From NCBI GenBank assembly GCA_963921795.1, contig OY997651.1, positions 57,603,512 to 57,667,511 on the forward strand: a stretch of DNA of 64,000 bases. The letters are read 5' to 3'. The stretch comes from Nannobrachium achirus (Eukaryota > Chordata > Actinopteri > Myctophiformes > Myctophidae). Positions 20,862-30,898 of the stretch are shown here, in pieces. The first letter of the stretch is position 1, and the number at the start of each line of letters is the position of its first letter. The notes below the pieces were generated by a model that was given only the letters and a program-made list of their open reading frames with translations, was not told the DNA's origin and searched no databases. Position numbers and translations under genes: made by a program.

Positions 20862-21035
20862 GGCTGGCTTTATTATTATATTAGTGTTCTACAGTCATTT
20901 CTGATGCAACCCTCCTCTCTTGACTCTTTGTATTTTTTTTACAATTTCTGTGCTGGGGACTGCATGCGCCAAATGACCAAATATCAAATAAAAGATAACG
21001 CATGGTATTTTATTTACTAGACTGTCGTCACGTCG

Positions 21036-21070
21036 TCACGTGACTAGACTGTCGTCACGTCCTCACGTGA
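21036..21070. promoter_or_regulatory. Paired E-box elements in the left TIR
   Basis: TCACGTGA at 21036-21043 and 21063-21070, within a duplicated GACTGTCGTCACG unit. The right TIR has TCACGTGA at 57126-57133 and the CRE-like TGACGTCA at 57142-57149. The position just before the transposase suggests promoter function (inference). Confidence 0.4.
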
Positions 21071-21076
21071 CTACCA

Positions 21077-21221
21077 GACCGGAAAAACAACCCAAAACGA
21101 CTACAGGACTATGCTACAGCAGCACCCTACAGCACAGCACAGAGCACGGAGCACAGCTCATTCAGGAGAAGAGAAATATAACAAGTTCATTTTACCACAA
21201 ACAACATCGCTTGGTCGTAAG
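21077..21221 (+). other. Probable 5' non-coding exon of the transposase
   Basis: Ends in the strong donor CGTAAG/GTAAGA at 21221. The next coding ATG follows an acceptor (TTTATAG) at 22446. The transcription start is not determined. Confidence 0.4.
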
Positions 21222-21315
21222 GTAAGACATAGTCTGCGATTGTAATCCAATGCATTTTTGTGAATGTCCGCTAATCCGTGCAACACCAGGGCTAGGCGTT
21301 AGCTACCATAGTTCT

Positions 21316-21769
21316 CAGTGGTTCTCAACCTTTTCAGGCCGGGACCCCCAAAATAATAATATTTTAACTGGGAACCCCCCCCCCCCCCCCCCCCCCCCCA
21401 CCCTGACGAGCACTAGCCGCAAATTGCAACACTAGATTTAAAAAAAATCTAGTGTTGCAATTTGCGGCTAGACGAGCACTACGAATTGAGCAATTACATC
21501 TTGTACAACACGGTTCTATTGTGAACATAGCAGATCTACATGCTCACAGTGCGAGCATGTATTTATATGAAATTAAACATTTTAGCTATTTTCACAATTT
21601 ATGCGTTGTGCGTTGTGAGCGTGTAGTTCTGCTATTTTCACAATAGAACCGTGTTAAACAAAATGTAATGCCTCAACTCGTCAGGGTGGGGGGGGGGGGG
21701 GGGGGGGGGGTCCCCAGTTAAAATATGATTATTTTGGGGGTCGTGGCCTGAAAAGGTTGAGAACCACTG
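21316..21769. mobile_element. MITE, CAGTGGTTCTCAACC family
   Basis: Ends CAGTGGTTCTCAACCTTTTC and its complement. Subterminal poly-C (21377) and poly-G (21688) tracts mirror each other. It holds a perfect hairpin at 21413-21471 (CTAGCCGCAAATTGCAACAC arms) and the short hairpin family at 21521-21640. No clear target duplication. Confidence 0.8.
21521..21640. repeat. Short hairpin family, expanded copy
   Basis: Outer arms GTGAACATAGCAGATCTACA and AGTTCTGCTATTTTCAC with about 50 extra bases between, including a second partial arm (TTTTAGCTATTTTCAC). Confidence 0.65.
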
Positions 21770-22238
21770 AGTTAGGCTGCAATACATTTTTTAAATAATG
21801 TATTATTATTATAATATGATTGTCTACATCACAAAATATTCTAAAGTGTCAAATCCTATGCACTTTTTGTTGTTGCTGCTACCATACTTTACATAAGTAC
21901 TGGACATAGTTGCAACACACTTTGGGCAGGGGGATTTTTTTAATAATTTTTAGTTTTTACTTTAACATAATGAATGAAAGTCCCTGCGACATACTAGCGT
22001 CATGTCCAGGTGTGTACTTATACATCAGACTGCCTCACTCTACTGAAACAGGAGATAATGCTCTTGGCAAGGCTTACTTAATGCTTGATGTTGGATAAAT
22101 AAGCCATACAGTCAGTCTTTCTGTCAATCTGATAGGGATTTAAGGTTTGAATGGCTTGCGTCAGTGGATCGTGTTGCAACTCTAATGCCAGCAAATAATG
22201 TGCGATAGAGTTGATATTTGAGGCTAGGCCACAGTGGT

Positions 22239-22345
22239 TATGATATCTTTATGTTTGCTATTATATGTCCTCTAATTGCCGTTTTGAACAAGGATAGCTT
22301 TTCAATTGCTTTAATGTCCGTAGAAAGAGCATTCCACTTTTTTTA
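22239..22345 (-). mobile_element. LINE 3' fragment
   Basis: On the - strand it reads WNALSTDIKAIEKLSLFKTA, then IRGHII: the WNxL...FK pattern at the C-terminus of many non-LTR reverse transcriptases. Too short to assign a clade. Confidence 0.45.
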
Positions 22346-22447
22346 AATTAATCTTCAAAATAGTCTGGTATGTTTACATTTTCGCAAGCAAGTTTATTAA
22401 CCATACATTCACCACCCTGTTTTTTCTTCTTTCTTTTTTTTTATAGT

Positions 22448-22533
22448 ATGAATGCAAACGATTTGGCTATCCTTGATGACCTGGATAGTATTGTTGCAGA
22501 GCTAGCACCTCCAGCAGGATCACTGTCAGTGAG
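22448..22533 (+). CDS. KDZ exon 1
   Basis: Starts MNANDLAILDDLDSIVAEL; donor GTCAGT. Similar in sequence to exon 2, and so is the start of the following intron. Confidence 0.65.
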
Positions 22534-22622
22534 GTCAGTAGAGAGAGACGAGAATGGACATCATAGCCAAGAGGCCAGCAAGCTAATTTACCATATATTT
22601 CTTCCATTCTGTTTGTTTTCAG

Positions 22623-22813
22623 TTTTAATGCTCAGGATCAGGCCATCCTCGATGAGTTGGACGAGCTTGTGCAAGAACCTCCACCAGCAACCAAAAAGAA
22701 AGCCTGTCCCCGTCCTGCACTACCTCGGAAAGTGAGGTGGATAGAGAGAGATGATGAGGATGGACATGTTGTAGTCAAGAGGCCAGCAATTGCTCGGAGA
22801 AAATCTGGACAGG
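22623..22813 (+). CDS. KDZ exon 2
   Basis: FNAQDQAILDELDELVQEP, then a basic stretch (KKKACPRPALPRK) and an acidic one. Acceptor TTTTCAG, donor GTTAGT. Confidence 0.7.
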
Positions 22814-23815
22814 GTTAGTATTCAGTTGCCAGCCAATATGTGCTGTACTCGGATTCTGCTCATAATAATAATTATAATAATCTTTTTTTCAGAACATAAA
22901 TGCTACCTTACGGTCGTTTATCCCCCGATTAGGGAGTCTTACTGGTAATAATAATAATAACAACAACCAGTAAGACTTTAGGGTGAGGTCACACACATGT
23001 GCGTTTGCAATGTATGTAGCTTCTTGCCTCCTAGGTTGAGCAGATCGCCACCCCGCTACCCCTTCCTCCCTGCACTACGCACACATGAACACAGTCATGG
23101 AACGAAAACACCACGCTCACGGGTGCTTCTTGCCTCTGAAAAAAATTATTAACTGCTAAAATATTGCAATTTTGCTATTTTTATGCAATTAGGCTACAGA
23201 GCACATTTGTTCATGATGTCTATGATTGTGCTAGATTGTTTTGGCTATATAGGCTCTGATATTCGCTACAGAGTATTTTTCGCGTTATACAGAGCGCATT
23301 TGTGAGCGCATTTGTGCATGTTGTCTATTGTGCTTATATTGTCTCTAATATTCACCTATATATTTCTATTTATCTTTGAAGAAAATAGAGAGATATTGTA
23401 ATTTTCATTAATTAATCATACACTTGGTGTGATTCTTATAAAGTTACATTCTTCTTCATATTGTTCCAATGAGAAACGGGGAGATGGGGGTAGCGGCACG
23501 CGTTTGCAATAGGTCATGATCCAGTCATCTCTATGGCTATCCAAGGTTTGATGAGATCAGTGTTGTGATATTCATATATGGATAATGGAGATCCAGGTGA
23601 TGATAGTCTGCATATATGAAGAGACATAGAGGCCCCATTTAGACTGCAGTCAAATCCAGCCTAAATCTGATTTATTGCTCAAATTTCTCACCTTTTGGCC
23701 CAACTGTCCACACTGCATTTGTAAGTGACCAGATCCGATGTCATTAGGTCGATCACCCTTTGGATCGACCACCAAAACCTAACCATAACCCTAACCTCAG
23801 TAAAACTATGCCTAA

Positions 23816-24050
23816 AGGCCCATTCCCACTGGGCCAGATAACAGATATCTGGAGATATTTCTCCAGATATTTCTCCATGCAAAGTGGATGGTAGATACAG
23901 ATAAAAAAATGTTTTGCCACAGATAAAAGTATCTGTGGCAAATATCTGTGGTAGATATTTTTTATCTGTATCTACCATCCACTTTGAATGGAAAAATATC
24001 TGGAGAAATATCTCCAGATATCTGTTAACTGGCCCAGTGGGAATGGGCCT
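23816..24050. mobile_element. 235-bp palindromic MITE, copy 1
   Basis: Folds fully: ends AGGCCCATTCCCACTGGGCC and its complement, flanked by TAA (23813-23815 and 24051-24053), as in PIF/Harbinger. Practically identical to 42197-42431. Confidence 0.88.
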
Positions 24051-24450
24051 TAAACCTAACCCTAACCTCAGTAACCGTGACGCGGGTGATTATCTAACCT
24101 GCTGACGCTGTTCGACCCAACAGGAGTTCGACCTATGGGGAAGTCCCCGTGATCTGTGTGTTCAGACTGATTTTAACAAACGTCAACCCAAAGTGCCCTG
24201 TGGCAACATATCTGTTTTGGTTACCGTGGTGATATTGCAGATAGCGTAAGACCTTTTTCTGCCATGTCGTGAGATAGGTCTTTATATATTGCCTTGCTTG
24301 TTCCTGTACACTTCTCATGTAGGCATAGGAACCCCCCAATCTTCTAGTCCACTGTCCACTGAATGCTGCTCGCAATCTCTTGTGTAGCACTTCTTTTGCT
24401 GAAATATTGTTTTATTTTCATTACACCCCTTGCACTCTCAAAGTCAAAAT

Positions 24451-24507
24451 GCAATCACCACTGATCATTACAAAGAGGGTGACTCTTTGTAATGATCAGT
24501 GGTGATT
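24451..24507. repeat. Perfect hairpin, 26-bp arms
   Basis: CAATCACCACTGATCATTAC and its full complement around a GGTGA loop, in a KDZ intron. Confidence 0.85.
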
Positions 24508-24759
24508 GGGTCACGTTGCTAGTGACGTTTTGGACCGCTTCATATGTTACTTGGGTCGTTAGATCAGGTTACTGCGTTCAGAGTCAGACTGAGACACATC
24601 TTTAGAAATCAGGTCTGAAACCACCTCTGGATGTGTCTCAAGTCACATTGAAATAATCGCGAGTCTGCATTTTGACTTATTTAAACAAATCCAATTCTAC
24701 TCTGGATGTGACTCAAATCTGAGTCAGGTTAGATTCAGCCTGCCAGTGTAAATTGAGCC

Positions 24760-25219
24760 ATAGATGGGCAGGGACCTCTAAATATGTCCATATATGGAAG
24801 GTGTTGATAGTCATCTCCATATATGGAGAGACACAGATGGGCACGGATCTCCAAATATGTCTATATAACGGCATTGCCCATATTAAGATGGTGTCGAGTC
24901 ATTGTCACTCCATTTGTAGATCTAGGTGATGGTCCAGTCATCTCCATGTATGTCTGGCCATGATTTGATGAGGTCAGTGTCGTGATCTTCATATATGGAG
25001 ATCCAGGAGATGATAGTCAGATCCCTGCTCACATGGGCAGGGATCTCCAAAAAGTCCTGACATCACAATGTCATGATGTCACATCATCAACAAAACTGTT
25101 GACCTGACAACAGGTTTCGTTGGTTCTGACATCACGTTGAGGGACAGGTGTATGACGGACAGACAGACGGACATACAGAATCTACATGTTTTCATGTAAA
25201 CTGTGACCTTCCGTTGCAA
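24760..25219 (-). repeat. CATATATGG-rich repeat headed by a short hairpin
   Basis: Repeated words CCATATATGGAG and GGGCAGGGATCTCC; ends at the small palindrome TGTGACCTTCCGTTGCAA (25202-25219). Related on the other strand to 34732-35286. Confidence 0.5.
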
Positions 25220-26024
25220 TAATAAATTGATTAGTTTGAGTTGGTTGTTTTGTTGGTTTCAGTTGGTTTTAGTTAAGTGTAAAATGTCTACATATTGTTG
25301 GAGTGGTCATAACAGTTGTCTCCTAGTCTTTTAGGTTTGCAGGTTATGACAACCAATTGATCCAATCGAATCATGCAGGATGCAGGATCAGTGATGACTC
25401 AAAGAAATTATGAAAATAAAATAAACTGGAACACTATAGTGGGAAAACTAGATGGCAGCACATCTGCTGAACACGTATTTTCTTTTTCTTAAAGACCTGT
25501 AGAGAGATGAGGTTATTGGAGACTATAATTAATAATAGAATATAATAAGTATTGTATTGATTTAATGTTTGGGGCCCTGCTCCTTGAATGACAACACACG
25601 CATGTCACTTAACACCTACACTACTAGCAGACCATCGATATGCATCCAGGCTTGTTCTATGTTAATGTCCAATGGTGTGATACTACAGCTTTTGTAAATA
25701 TTGTTGATGTGTAGACTTAAGGATTTTGTTTGTTTACATTGATGCATGTGCGTGCACATGCTCCTGAACAAGATTTGGGACGGAGTCTACCCATGTGACA
25801 ACCTATACAATACTGAATATAACTACCATATTATGTGGGCTCTAACACATTGAAAAGTTCCACAAATCCTTATTCACACTCTATACTCAGTGTGTTATCT
25901 ATCGACGATCTATCTATCGATCCATCTAATGATATATATAGTCATGTGACATGAGATATTTTTTGATACCGGTGGTCTGATTTAGTTGTAAAGGGCCATT
26001 AAAATTCTTTCTTTCTTTGTACAG
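25220..26024. other. KDZ intron, nothing recognised
   Basis: AT-rich intron between the repeat and exon 3. TCTATCTATCGA words near 25905-25925 only. Confidence 0.4.
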
Positions 26025-26105
26025 ATAAACCATGCCGTCCCAAGTCTACACACCCTATTGCGGAAGCATGGATTGATCCAGAGACAGCTTCAGAGACCGT
26101 ACCTG
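26025..26105 (+). CDS. KDZ exon 3
   Basis: DKPCRPKSTHPIAEAWIDPE; phase 1 at both ends; acceptor TGTACAG, donor GTAGGT. Confidence 0.65.
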
Positions 26106-26319
26106 GTAGGTCATTCAATATGTACTGTGTACAATGTTGTTTATATTTAATCAGCAGAGTGGCCCTGTTTTTTTACCTATTGGATAATTGTTTGCAAGCA
26201 TCATTCACTATGTTATCTAACACATTTTCTTTTGTATAAAAAGGTTCAAACGCTAGACAAAACAATATTTGGCCTCATATGTAGTACTAGTGCATGTCTT
26301 TCTTTTACAATTCCTATAG

Positions 26320-26706
26320 ACTGTCTTCTGCAAGACCTGCTGGAGTACCAGATGAGCTCTGATGAGGAACCAGAAGAGGTACTGGAAAGAGCTCCACTGG
26401 CAAAGGAGGATTGGACCACTCGAAATGCCATTTTTGCTGAAACTTGGAAGGCGCTGAGACCGGGACTGGTTAACAGCATGCTGGCTCAGGAGAAAGTTAC
26501 AACTTTCATCTGCAGCCAGTGTCGTACCAACGCAGCAGCAGTCAGGTGCAGAGACTGTCTCCCATGTCAGTTCCTCTGCACTGAATGTGACGACATCAGG
26601 CACAACCGGAACAACGTTCTCCACAACCGGGATGGCATGAGCGAGGGTTTTTTCAGGCCATTACCTCCAACTAGTTATATAGTGGATACCGCTATTAGAC
26701 ACTGTG
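26320..26706 (+). CDS. KDZ exon 4 (CxC zinc module)
   Basis: 129 codons. Acidic lead (SSDEEPEEV), then FICSQCRTNAAAVRCRDC, CQFLCTECDDIRH and NVLHNRDG. The spaced Cys and His residues match the cysteine clusters that accompany KDZ transposases. Confidence 0.9.
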
Positions 26707-26807
26707 GTAAGTTACATTTGAGTCACATGAGTATAGGTCACATGAGTAAATCTATTGTTTCAACACATGTAAGCAACTAAGCATCCAACTTAGCATCTGT
26801 CTAAATA

Positions 26808-26850
26808 AATGGTAAATGGTATTTATATAGCGCTTTTATCCAAGGCGCTT
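26808..26850 (-). mobile_element. SINE 3' tail fragment
   Basis: On the - strand: AAAAGCGCTATATAAATACC, then ATTTACCATTT, the same tail as the SINE at 45487. Confidence 0.6.
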
Positions 26851-27527
26851 AAACCTAACGAAAAGATTTCTCAGTCGTAATAAAATCGAGGCGAGTCGCG
26901 GCGCGCTCCCGTGATTCAGTCGTTACTCAATTGTTAAATGTGAGGTAGTGACTCGATTTTTACCCCGACTTGAGCGTGAGACCCCGATTCTGTTCCGAAA
27001 ATCGGGGGTGAGTCTGAATGAATACAATGAGGTAACAACAAAAACAGAACGCTTTGAGCCAAAACAAAAGCCATTCATTCTCCAAGACGCTGAGCTGCCA
27101 GCCTGGTCGACTCGCCACTAGTAGCTGTTGATGCGGCTACAAGTCCGACAGCCCTTTATTTCACCGCATATCATAATAGTAGCCTACATTATTCCAAACA
27201 TAAGAGGTTGACAATAATTTGATAGGATCAATCTGCGCCGGCTATGGAGAGAAGAGGAGAGAGAGAGAGGGCTGAGGGAGGAGGGCGGAGCTCGGTGTGT
27301 GTGTGCATGCAGACACAGTGATGGAAAAAGTACTCACATGTAACTTAAAGGAGCTATAGTAAACTTTTTCTTGAAAAACGGATGCTAAAATAAAAATAAT
27401 TAGAAAGTTTAAAGCATTACTTAAAATACAATAGTTAATTGAATGATATAACACAGATAACTAGTAAAGGGACCTTCGACTGCTATGTGATTTTCCTAAT
27501 AATTAATTAATTGTAACTCTCTTTTAG
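26851..27527. other. KDZ intron, unassigned
   Basis: A GC-richer stretch to about 27310 with no open frame of note, then a remnant CAGTGATGGAAAAAGTACTC (27316) like the end of the MITE at 20381. Confidence 0.4.
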
Positions 27528-27629
27528 TGCGATTCCTGCCCATTGAGATCCCAGCCCAAATTTGTGGTTGTCCACAAGAGCGTTTGAAGGTGCTCAAAGG
27601 GAAGGACGTTACTTTTGTCTCAATAAATG
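27528..27629 (+). CDS. KDZ exon 5
   Basis: VRFLPIEIPAQICGCPQERL; acceptor CTTTTAG, donor GTAATT. Confidence 0.8.
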
Positions 27630-27733
27630 GTAATTACTTTACATAAAGCATTTCATCTTCTCTACTTGGTCAACCGTCATTAGTGATGTAATTTCTATGG
27701 TAGTTGGAACATTACAGTGTCTGTTATTTGCAG

Positions 27734-27967
27734 GACGGTATCATCTCAGCATGCCACTGCTGATGTGTGAGGGATGCCAGAACACCTGGGAAGCAGGAGT
27801 GGAGGAGCTTGTGAGAAACGGCTACTGGCCCGCTACACACAAATTTGCAACAATTTATGCTGCAGACTTGTTTACCACGTTCGAGGACCTGAAGATGGCG
27901 TCACCAGGGCTGTCCGTTGAAAGCATTTTTAAAAATGCTTGACAAAAGGACTGAGCACTTTGGCCGT
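27734..27967 (+). pseudogene. KDZ exon 6, frameshifted
   Basis: GRYHLSMPLLMCEGCQNTW ... SVESIF, then the frame is lost in TTTTTAAAAA and meets TGA at 27940-27942. The next frame reads MLDKRTEHFGR up to the donor GTAAGT, the expected continuation. Confidence 0.85.
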
Positions 27968-28082
27968 GTAAGTACTAATTTCTTTGCTCTGCACTTCAAG
28001 TATTGTGAAAAGATTAGTATTTGGATATGAACGTTTCTGTTAAACCATTGTTTTTATTTCTGCTCTGCTGTTGTTTTTCTAG

Positions 28083-28261
28083 ACTGGGAAAATTTCATGC
28101 GACAGCTTCCATAAAAGCTTCTTTGAATGGGCTGCTGTTCGTTTTGAAATCGATACCCTCTGTAAAGAGGAACCATATTGCTGCCCAGCCTGCACTCCAT
28201 CCATGCTTGCGGTCTCTGTCGATGGAAACCGCAAGCATTACCGGTTTAGAAATACAGCAAG
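28083..28261 (+). CDS. KDZ exon 7 (first catalytic Asp region)
   Basis: ISCDSFHKSFFEWAAVRFEI, CCPACTPSMLAVSVDGNRKH. The VDGN motif carries the probable first catalytic Asp. Confidence 0.9.
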
Positions 28262-28366
28262 GTATAGTACAAATCCACACTGTTGATATCAAGGAAAGGC
28301 AAAAAACATCATGTATTTTCCACAGTGGCATTGTGTACAACATCTTAAATTTAACTTTTCTTTTAG

Positions 28367-28460
28367 ATCCAAGGAGCAAGGCATCTTCAATGGTTTATTC
28401 ATCGCCAGTGTGGATGATGTGGCCGGATTTGTCCAAAATATACACAGCAAAGTCAAACAT
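28367..28460 (+). CDS. KDZ exon 8
   Basis: SKEQGIFNGLFIASVDDVAG, continuing to KVKH; acceptor CTTTTAG, donor GTAATT. Confidence 0.85.
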
Positions 28461-28794
28461 GTAATTTCCGATTTGCTCTTCTCTCTGATTAAGTAAATCA
28501 TTTGCATTGTCAATTTAACCACTTAAATTCCCATTCGATATTTAGTGTAGTCCCTTAGGGCTACACTAGTCAGGGCTACACTAGTCCCTAGTCTTTGCCC
28601 TGAGTTTGACGATTTACTGCCTTCAGCAAAACTTTGCCCAGATTACAGATCCTTGGAGTCAAGTGGTTAAGTAGTGACAAGTATTTTTGTGACATCTACC
28701 TGCTTTAAAAATAACTTGCACTAATCTTGTTTGTTATATATTATGTCTGTTATTATTTTCTTTATTTTTATTTATTTGATTTTATTCCATGTAG

Positions 28795-29142
28795 GTCCCT
28801 GGCAAGGCTGTTTGTGGTGGGGAGTGGACTGCAGGCAGAGAAACAGCGGAACGGTCCAGGAGTAAATTGGACGAGGAGGGGCTTGAACTGGCTGTCTGCA
28901 GACACGGTGTCTTACTGGCGGCCTTAAGCATGTTTAGGGGCGAAATCTATGCATACCCCATGTTTCTTCAGAAACAACTGGCTGCCAAGCATGACATTGA
29001 ATTCTTTTATATGGATGTGGTCTGTAAATACTGGCCATACCTCAAAAAGGTGTCTGCAGAGTGTCCAGAGCTCCAGCCCCTTCTGACCATGAAGCCATGT
29101 TTAAGCACGCTACATGCTAAAGGGCATAATTATAAATGTGAG
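28795..29142 (+). CDS. KDZ exon 9 (transposase core)
   Basis: 116 codons with SKLDEEGLELAVCRHGVLL, MFRGEIYAYPMFLQKQL, FFYMDVVCKYWPYLKK, LLTMKPCLSTLHAKGHN. The most diagnostic KDZ exon; the Asp in MDVVC is a probable catalytic residue. Confidence 0.93.
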
Positions 29143-29307
29143 GTAAACAATACATTATTATAAGATAATGGTCCATCCTATAAATGATCTGACAATCACG
29201 TACCAGTGTGTGAAAACAGAGGAGCGATCTGAGTAATCAAAAAAGTAAATGAGGAGAGGGCGGGTGTATAATCAGTGCCAGTGGTTCGAAACATGTTGGC
29301 TTGTAAT

Positions 29308-29700
29308 TGCGACTGTCAGGTCGCACTTACTATCAAAACCTCCACCGCCTGTCTGTCAGTCAGTCCGTCCGTCTGTCACGTCATGTCACGTCACGTCACA
29401 CTTTTGCCCTGCTCATATCTCCGCAACCGTTGCCCCGATCCATGCCAAATTTTGCACACACACTCCTTGCCTGCCAAACCACACCCTCCACCAATTCTCA
29501 CATGGCCCTCTTCTAGCGCCACCATGAGGCCGATTCTTGCAAAACACATTTTTGGACACTGCTCCTACAATTTTTGCCCTAAAATCACGCAAATCGGTAC
29601 ACAGTATGTCTACACTCATCTCATCAACATGGATCTGTCCCTTCACCTACCTTACGCTTTTTAACTCAACTTGTACCGCCACTGAACTAACTATAATATG
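29308..29700 (+). repeat. GCGACC/GGTCGC hairpin-headed repeat, copy
   Basis: Begins with the palindrome TTGCGACTGTCAGGTCGC, then GTCTGTCTGTCAGTC-like words and TTTTTGGACACTGCTCCTAC. Further copies at 38283 (split), 43985 (- strand) and 50085. Confidence 0.65.
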
Positions 29701-29830
29701 GTTTCCTCTGCCATCGGCATATGAATGTGTGTGAAATAACAATACGATGGGAATGATGCACAAAAATGAATTTCTCCTACTTCCAAACTTTTGTAAATCT
29801 CTAATGTGAACAAATTTATTGTGAATTCAG

Positions 29831-29948
29831 GTGAAATGGAGCGGTGCATATCAGGATGGCACAGGATCCACGCTGGGAGAAGAAGTGGAACAAACAAACG
29901 CATTTCTCTCCAGGATAGCTGTAACGACTAAGCACATGTCAAAAGAAG
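29831..29948 (+). CDS. KDZ exon 10 (Glu region)
   Basis: KWSGAYQDGTGSTLGEEVEQ, TNAFLSRIAVTTKHMSKE. GEEVEQ holds the probable catalytic Glu. Donor GTGCAG. Confidence 0.9.
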
Positions 29949-30034
29949 GTGCAGTGTACTTGTACATTTGGATATAGTCGAGTGACATTATGATAATGAG
30001 AATTTTTCTAGAACTCCTCTATGTGTACTTGCAG

Positions 30035-30126
30035 GTCGCAGTGACATGCTGACCCTTTTGTCCATGAGATGGAACCGAAATAAATTTGACAACATGGCCA
30101 ATGCTCTCTCCCAAAGATACCACAAG
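30035..30126 (+). CDS. KDZ exon 11
   Basis: RSDMLTLLSMRWNRNKFDNM; acceptor TTGCAG, donor GTAGAA. Confidence 0.88.
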
Positions 30127-30250
30127 GTAGAAACTGTTGTTTCATGTAGTCATGCTGTGTACTTTGCATGATGTAAAACAATCATATGATGACTTGAGTT
30201 TCTGTCATAAAATACACATTGGAAGGACTTTGTTTTGCTTGTAATTTCAG

Positions 30251-30365
30251 ACTTTGAGAGCATTAAAAAACACCCTGGCAGACCTTGACAACATGAAAGC
30301 ACGGCTTCAACTCCGAGAGGAGAATATTGAAGACTATGTGAAAGACATAAAGGATTGGGCAGCTG
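30251..30365 (+). CDS. KDZ exon 12
   Basis: TLRALKNTLADLDNMKARLQ, a coiled-coil-like stretch; donor GTAAGA. Confidence 0.85.
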
Positions 30366-30807
30366 GTAAGAACATGATAAACATGATGATAAACTAGACT
30401 GCACTCTGTTGAGGTGCCAACTTGCACAATGTGCACTCGTAGCCATGTATGGCCTATTTTTAGCTAGCAGAGCACACAAGTACATGGAGGACAACAACAC
30501 ACAGCGAATGACACATTGCAGAGCTTGTAGCTTGTGTTGTTTGTTATGTTGTTAAGTGTGATATTACTCTGTCGAGGTGCCAACGTGCGCTTTGTAATTT
30601 ATATATATCAGGACAAACTTGTTGTTGGTGATGTCAACAAGAATGCTAGACCCTCATTGGCTGTTGATGGGAACGTTGTCTGGAATGCTGGTCCGTATTT
30701 GGCTACAGGCATACACAGACACCGAATTCAGTTATGCTGGCGCAAGTAAATATGAATATTTTATTCCTTTTTTCAATTAAATTGACTCCGTTCTTAATGT
30801 TTTTAAG

Positions 30808-30898
30808 GAGAGTCTGAACATCCTCCAGGCACACTGCAGGCTTTGTCCCAAAAGATTGAGGCCCTCACTAGCAGCATCAAGACCAGGAAGGGCCGAAT
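30808..30898 (+). pseudogene. KDZ exon 13, left part (interrupted)
   Basis: GESEHPPGTLQALSQKIEAL through IKTRKGR, then cut by the 30899-32968 insertion. Confidence 0.85.

Larger units (their letters stand above)
20129..21076 (+). repeat. Left terminal inverted repeat of the giant element
   Basis: Matches the right repeat except for a hAT MITE (20381-20861) and about 40 extra bases before it. Outer bases ACGCCCAGACACATTATT; inner part has tandem GTCGTCACG and TCACGTGA boxes. It directly precedes the first exon of the transposase. Confidence 0.85.

Noticed and set aside
23688-24105. Small frames repeated at 23.7 and 42.2 kb (MPQILLSVAKHFF)
   Set aside because: They are readings of the 235-bp palindromic MITE.
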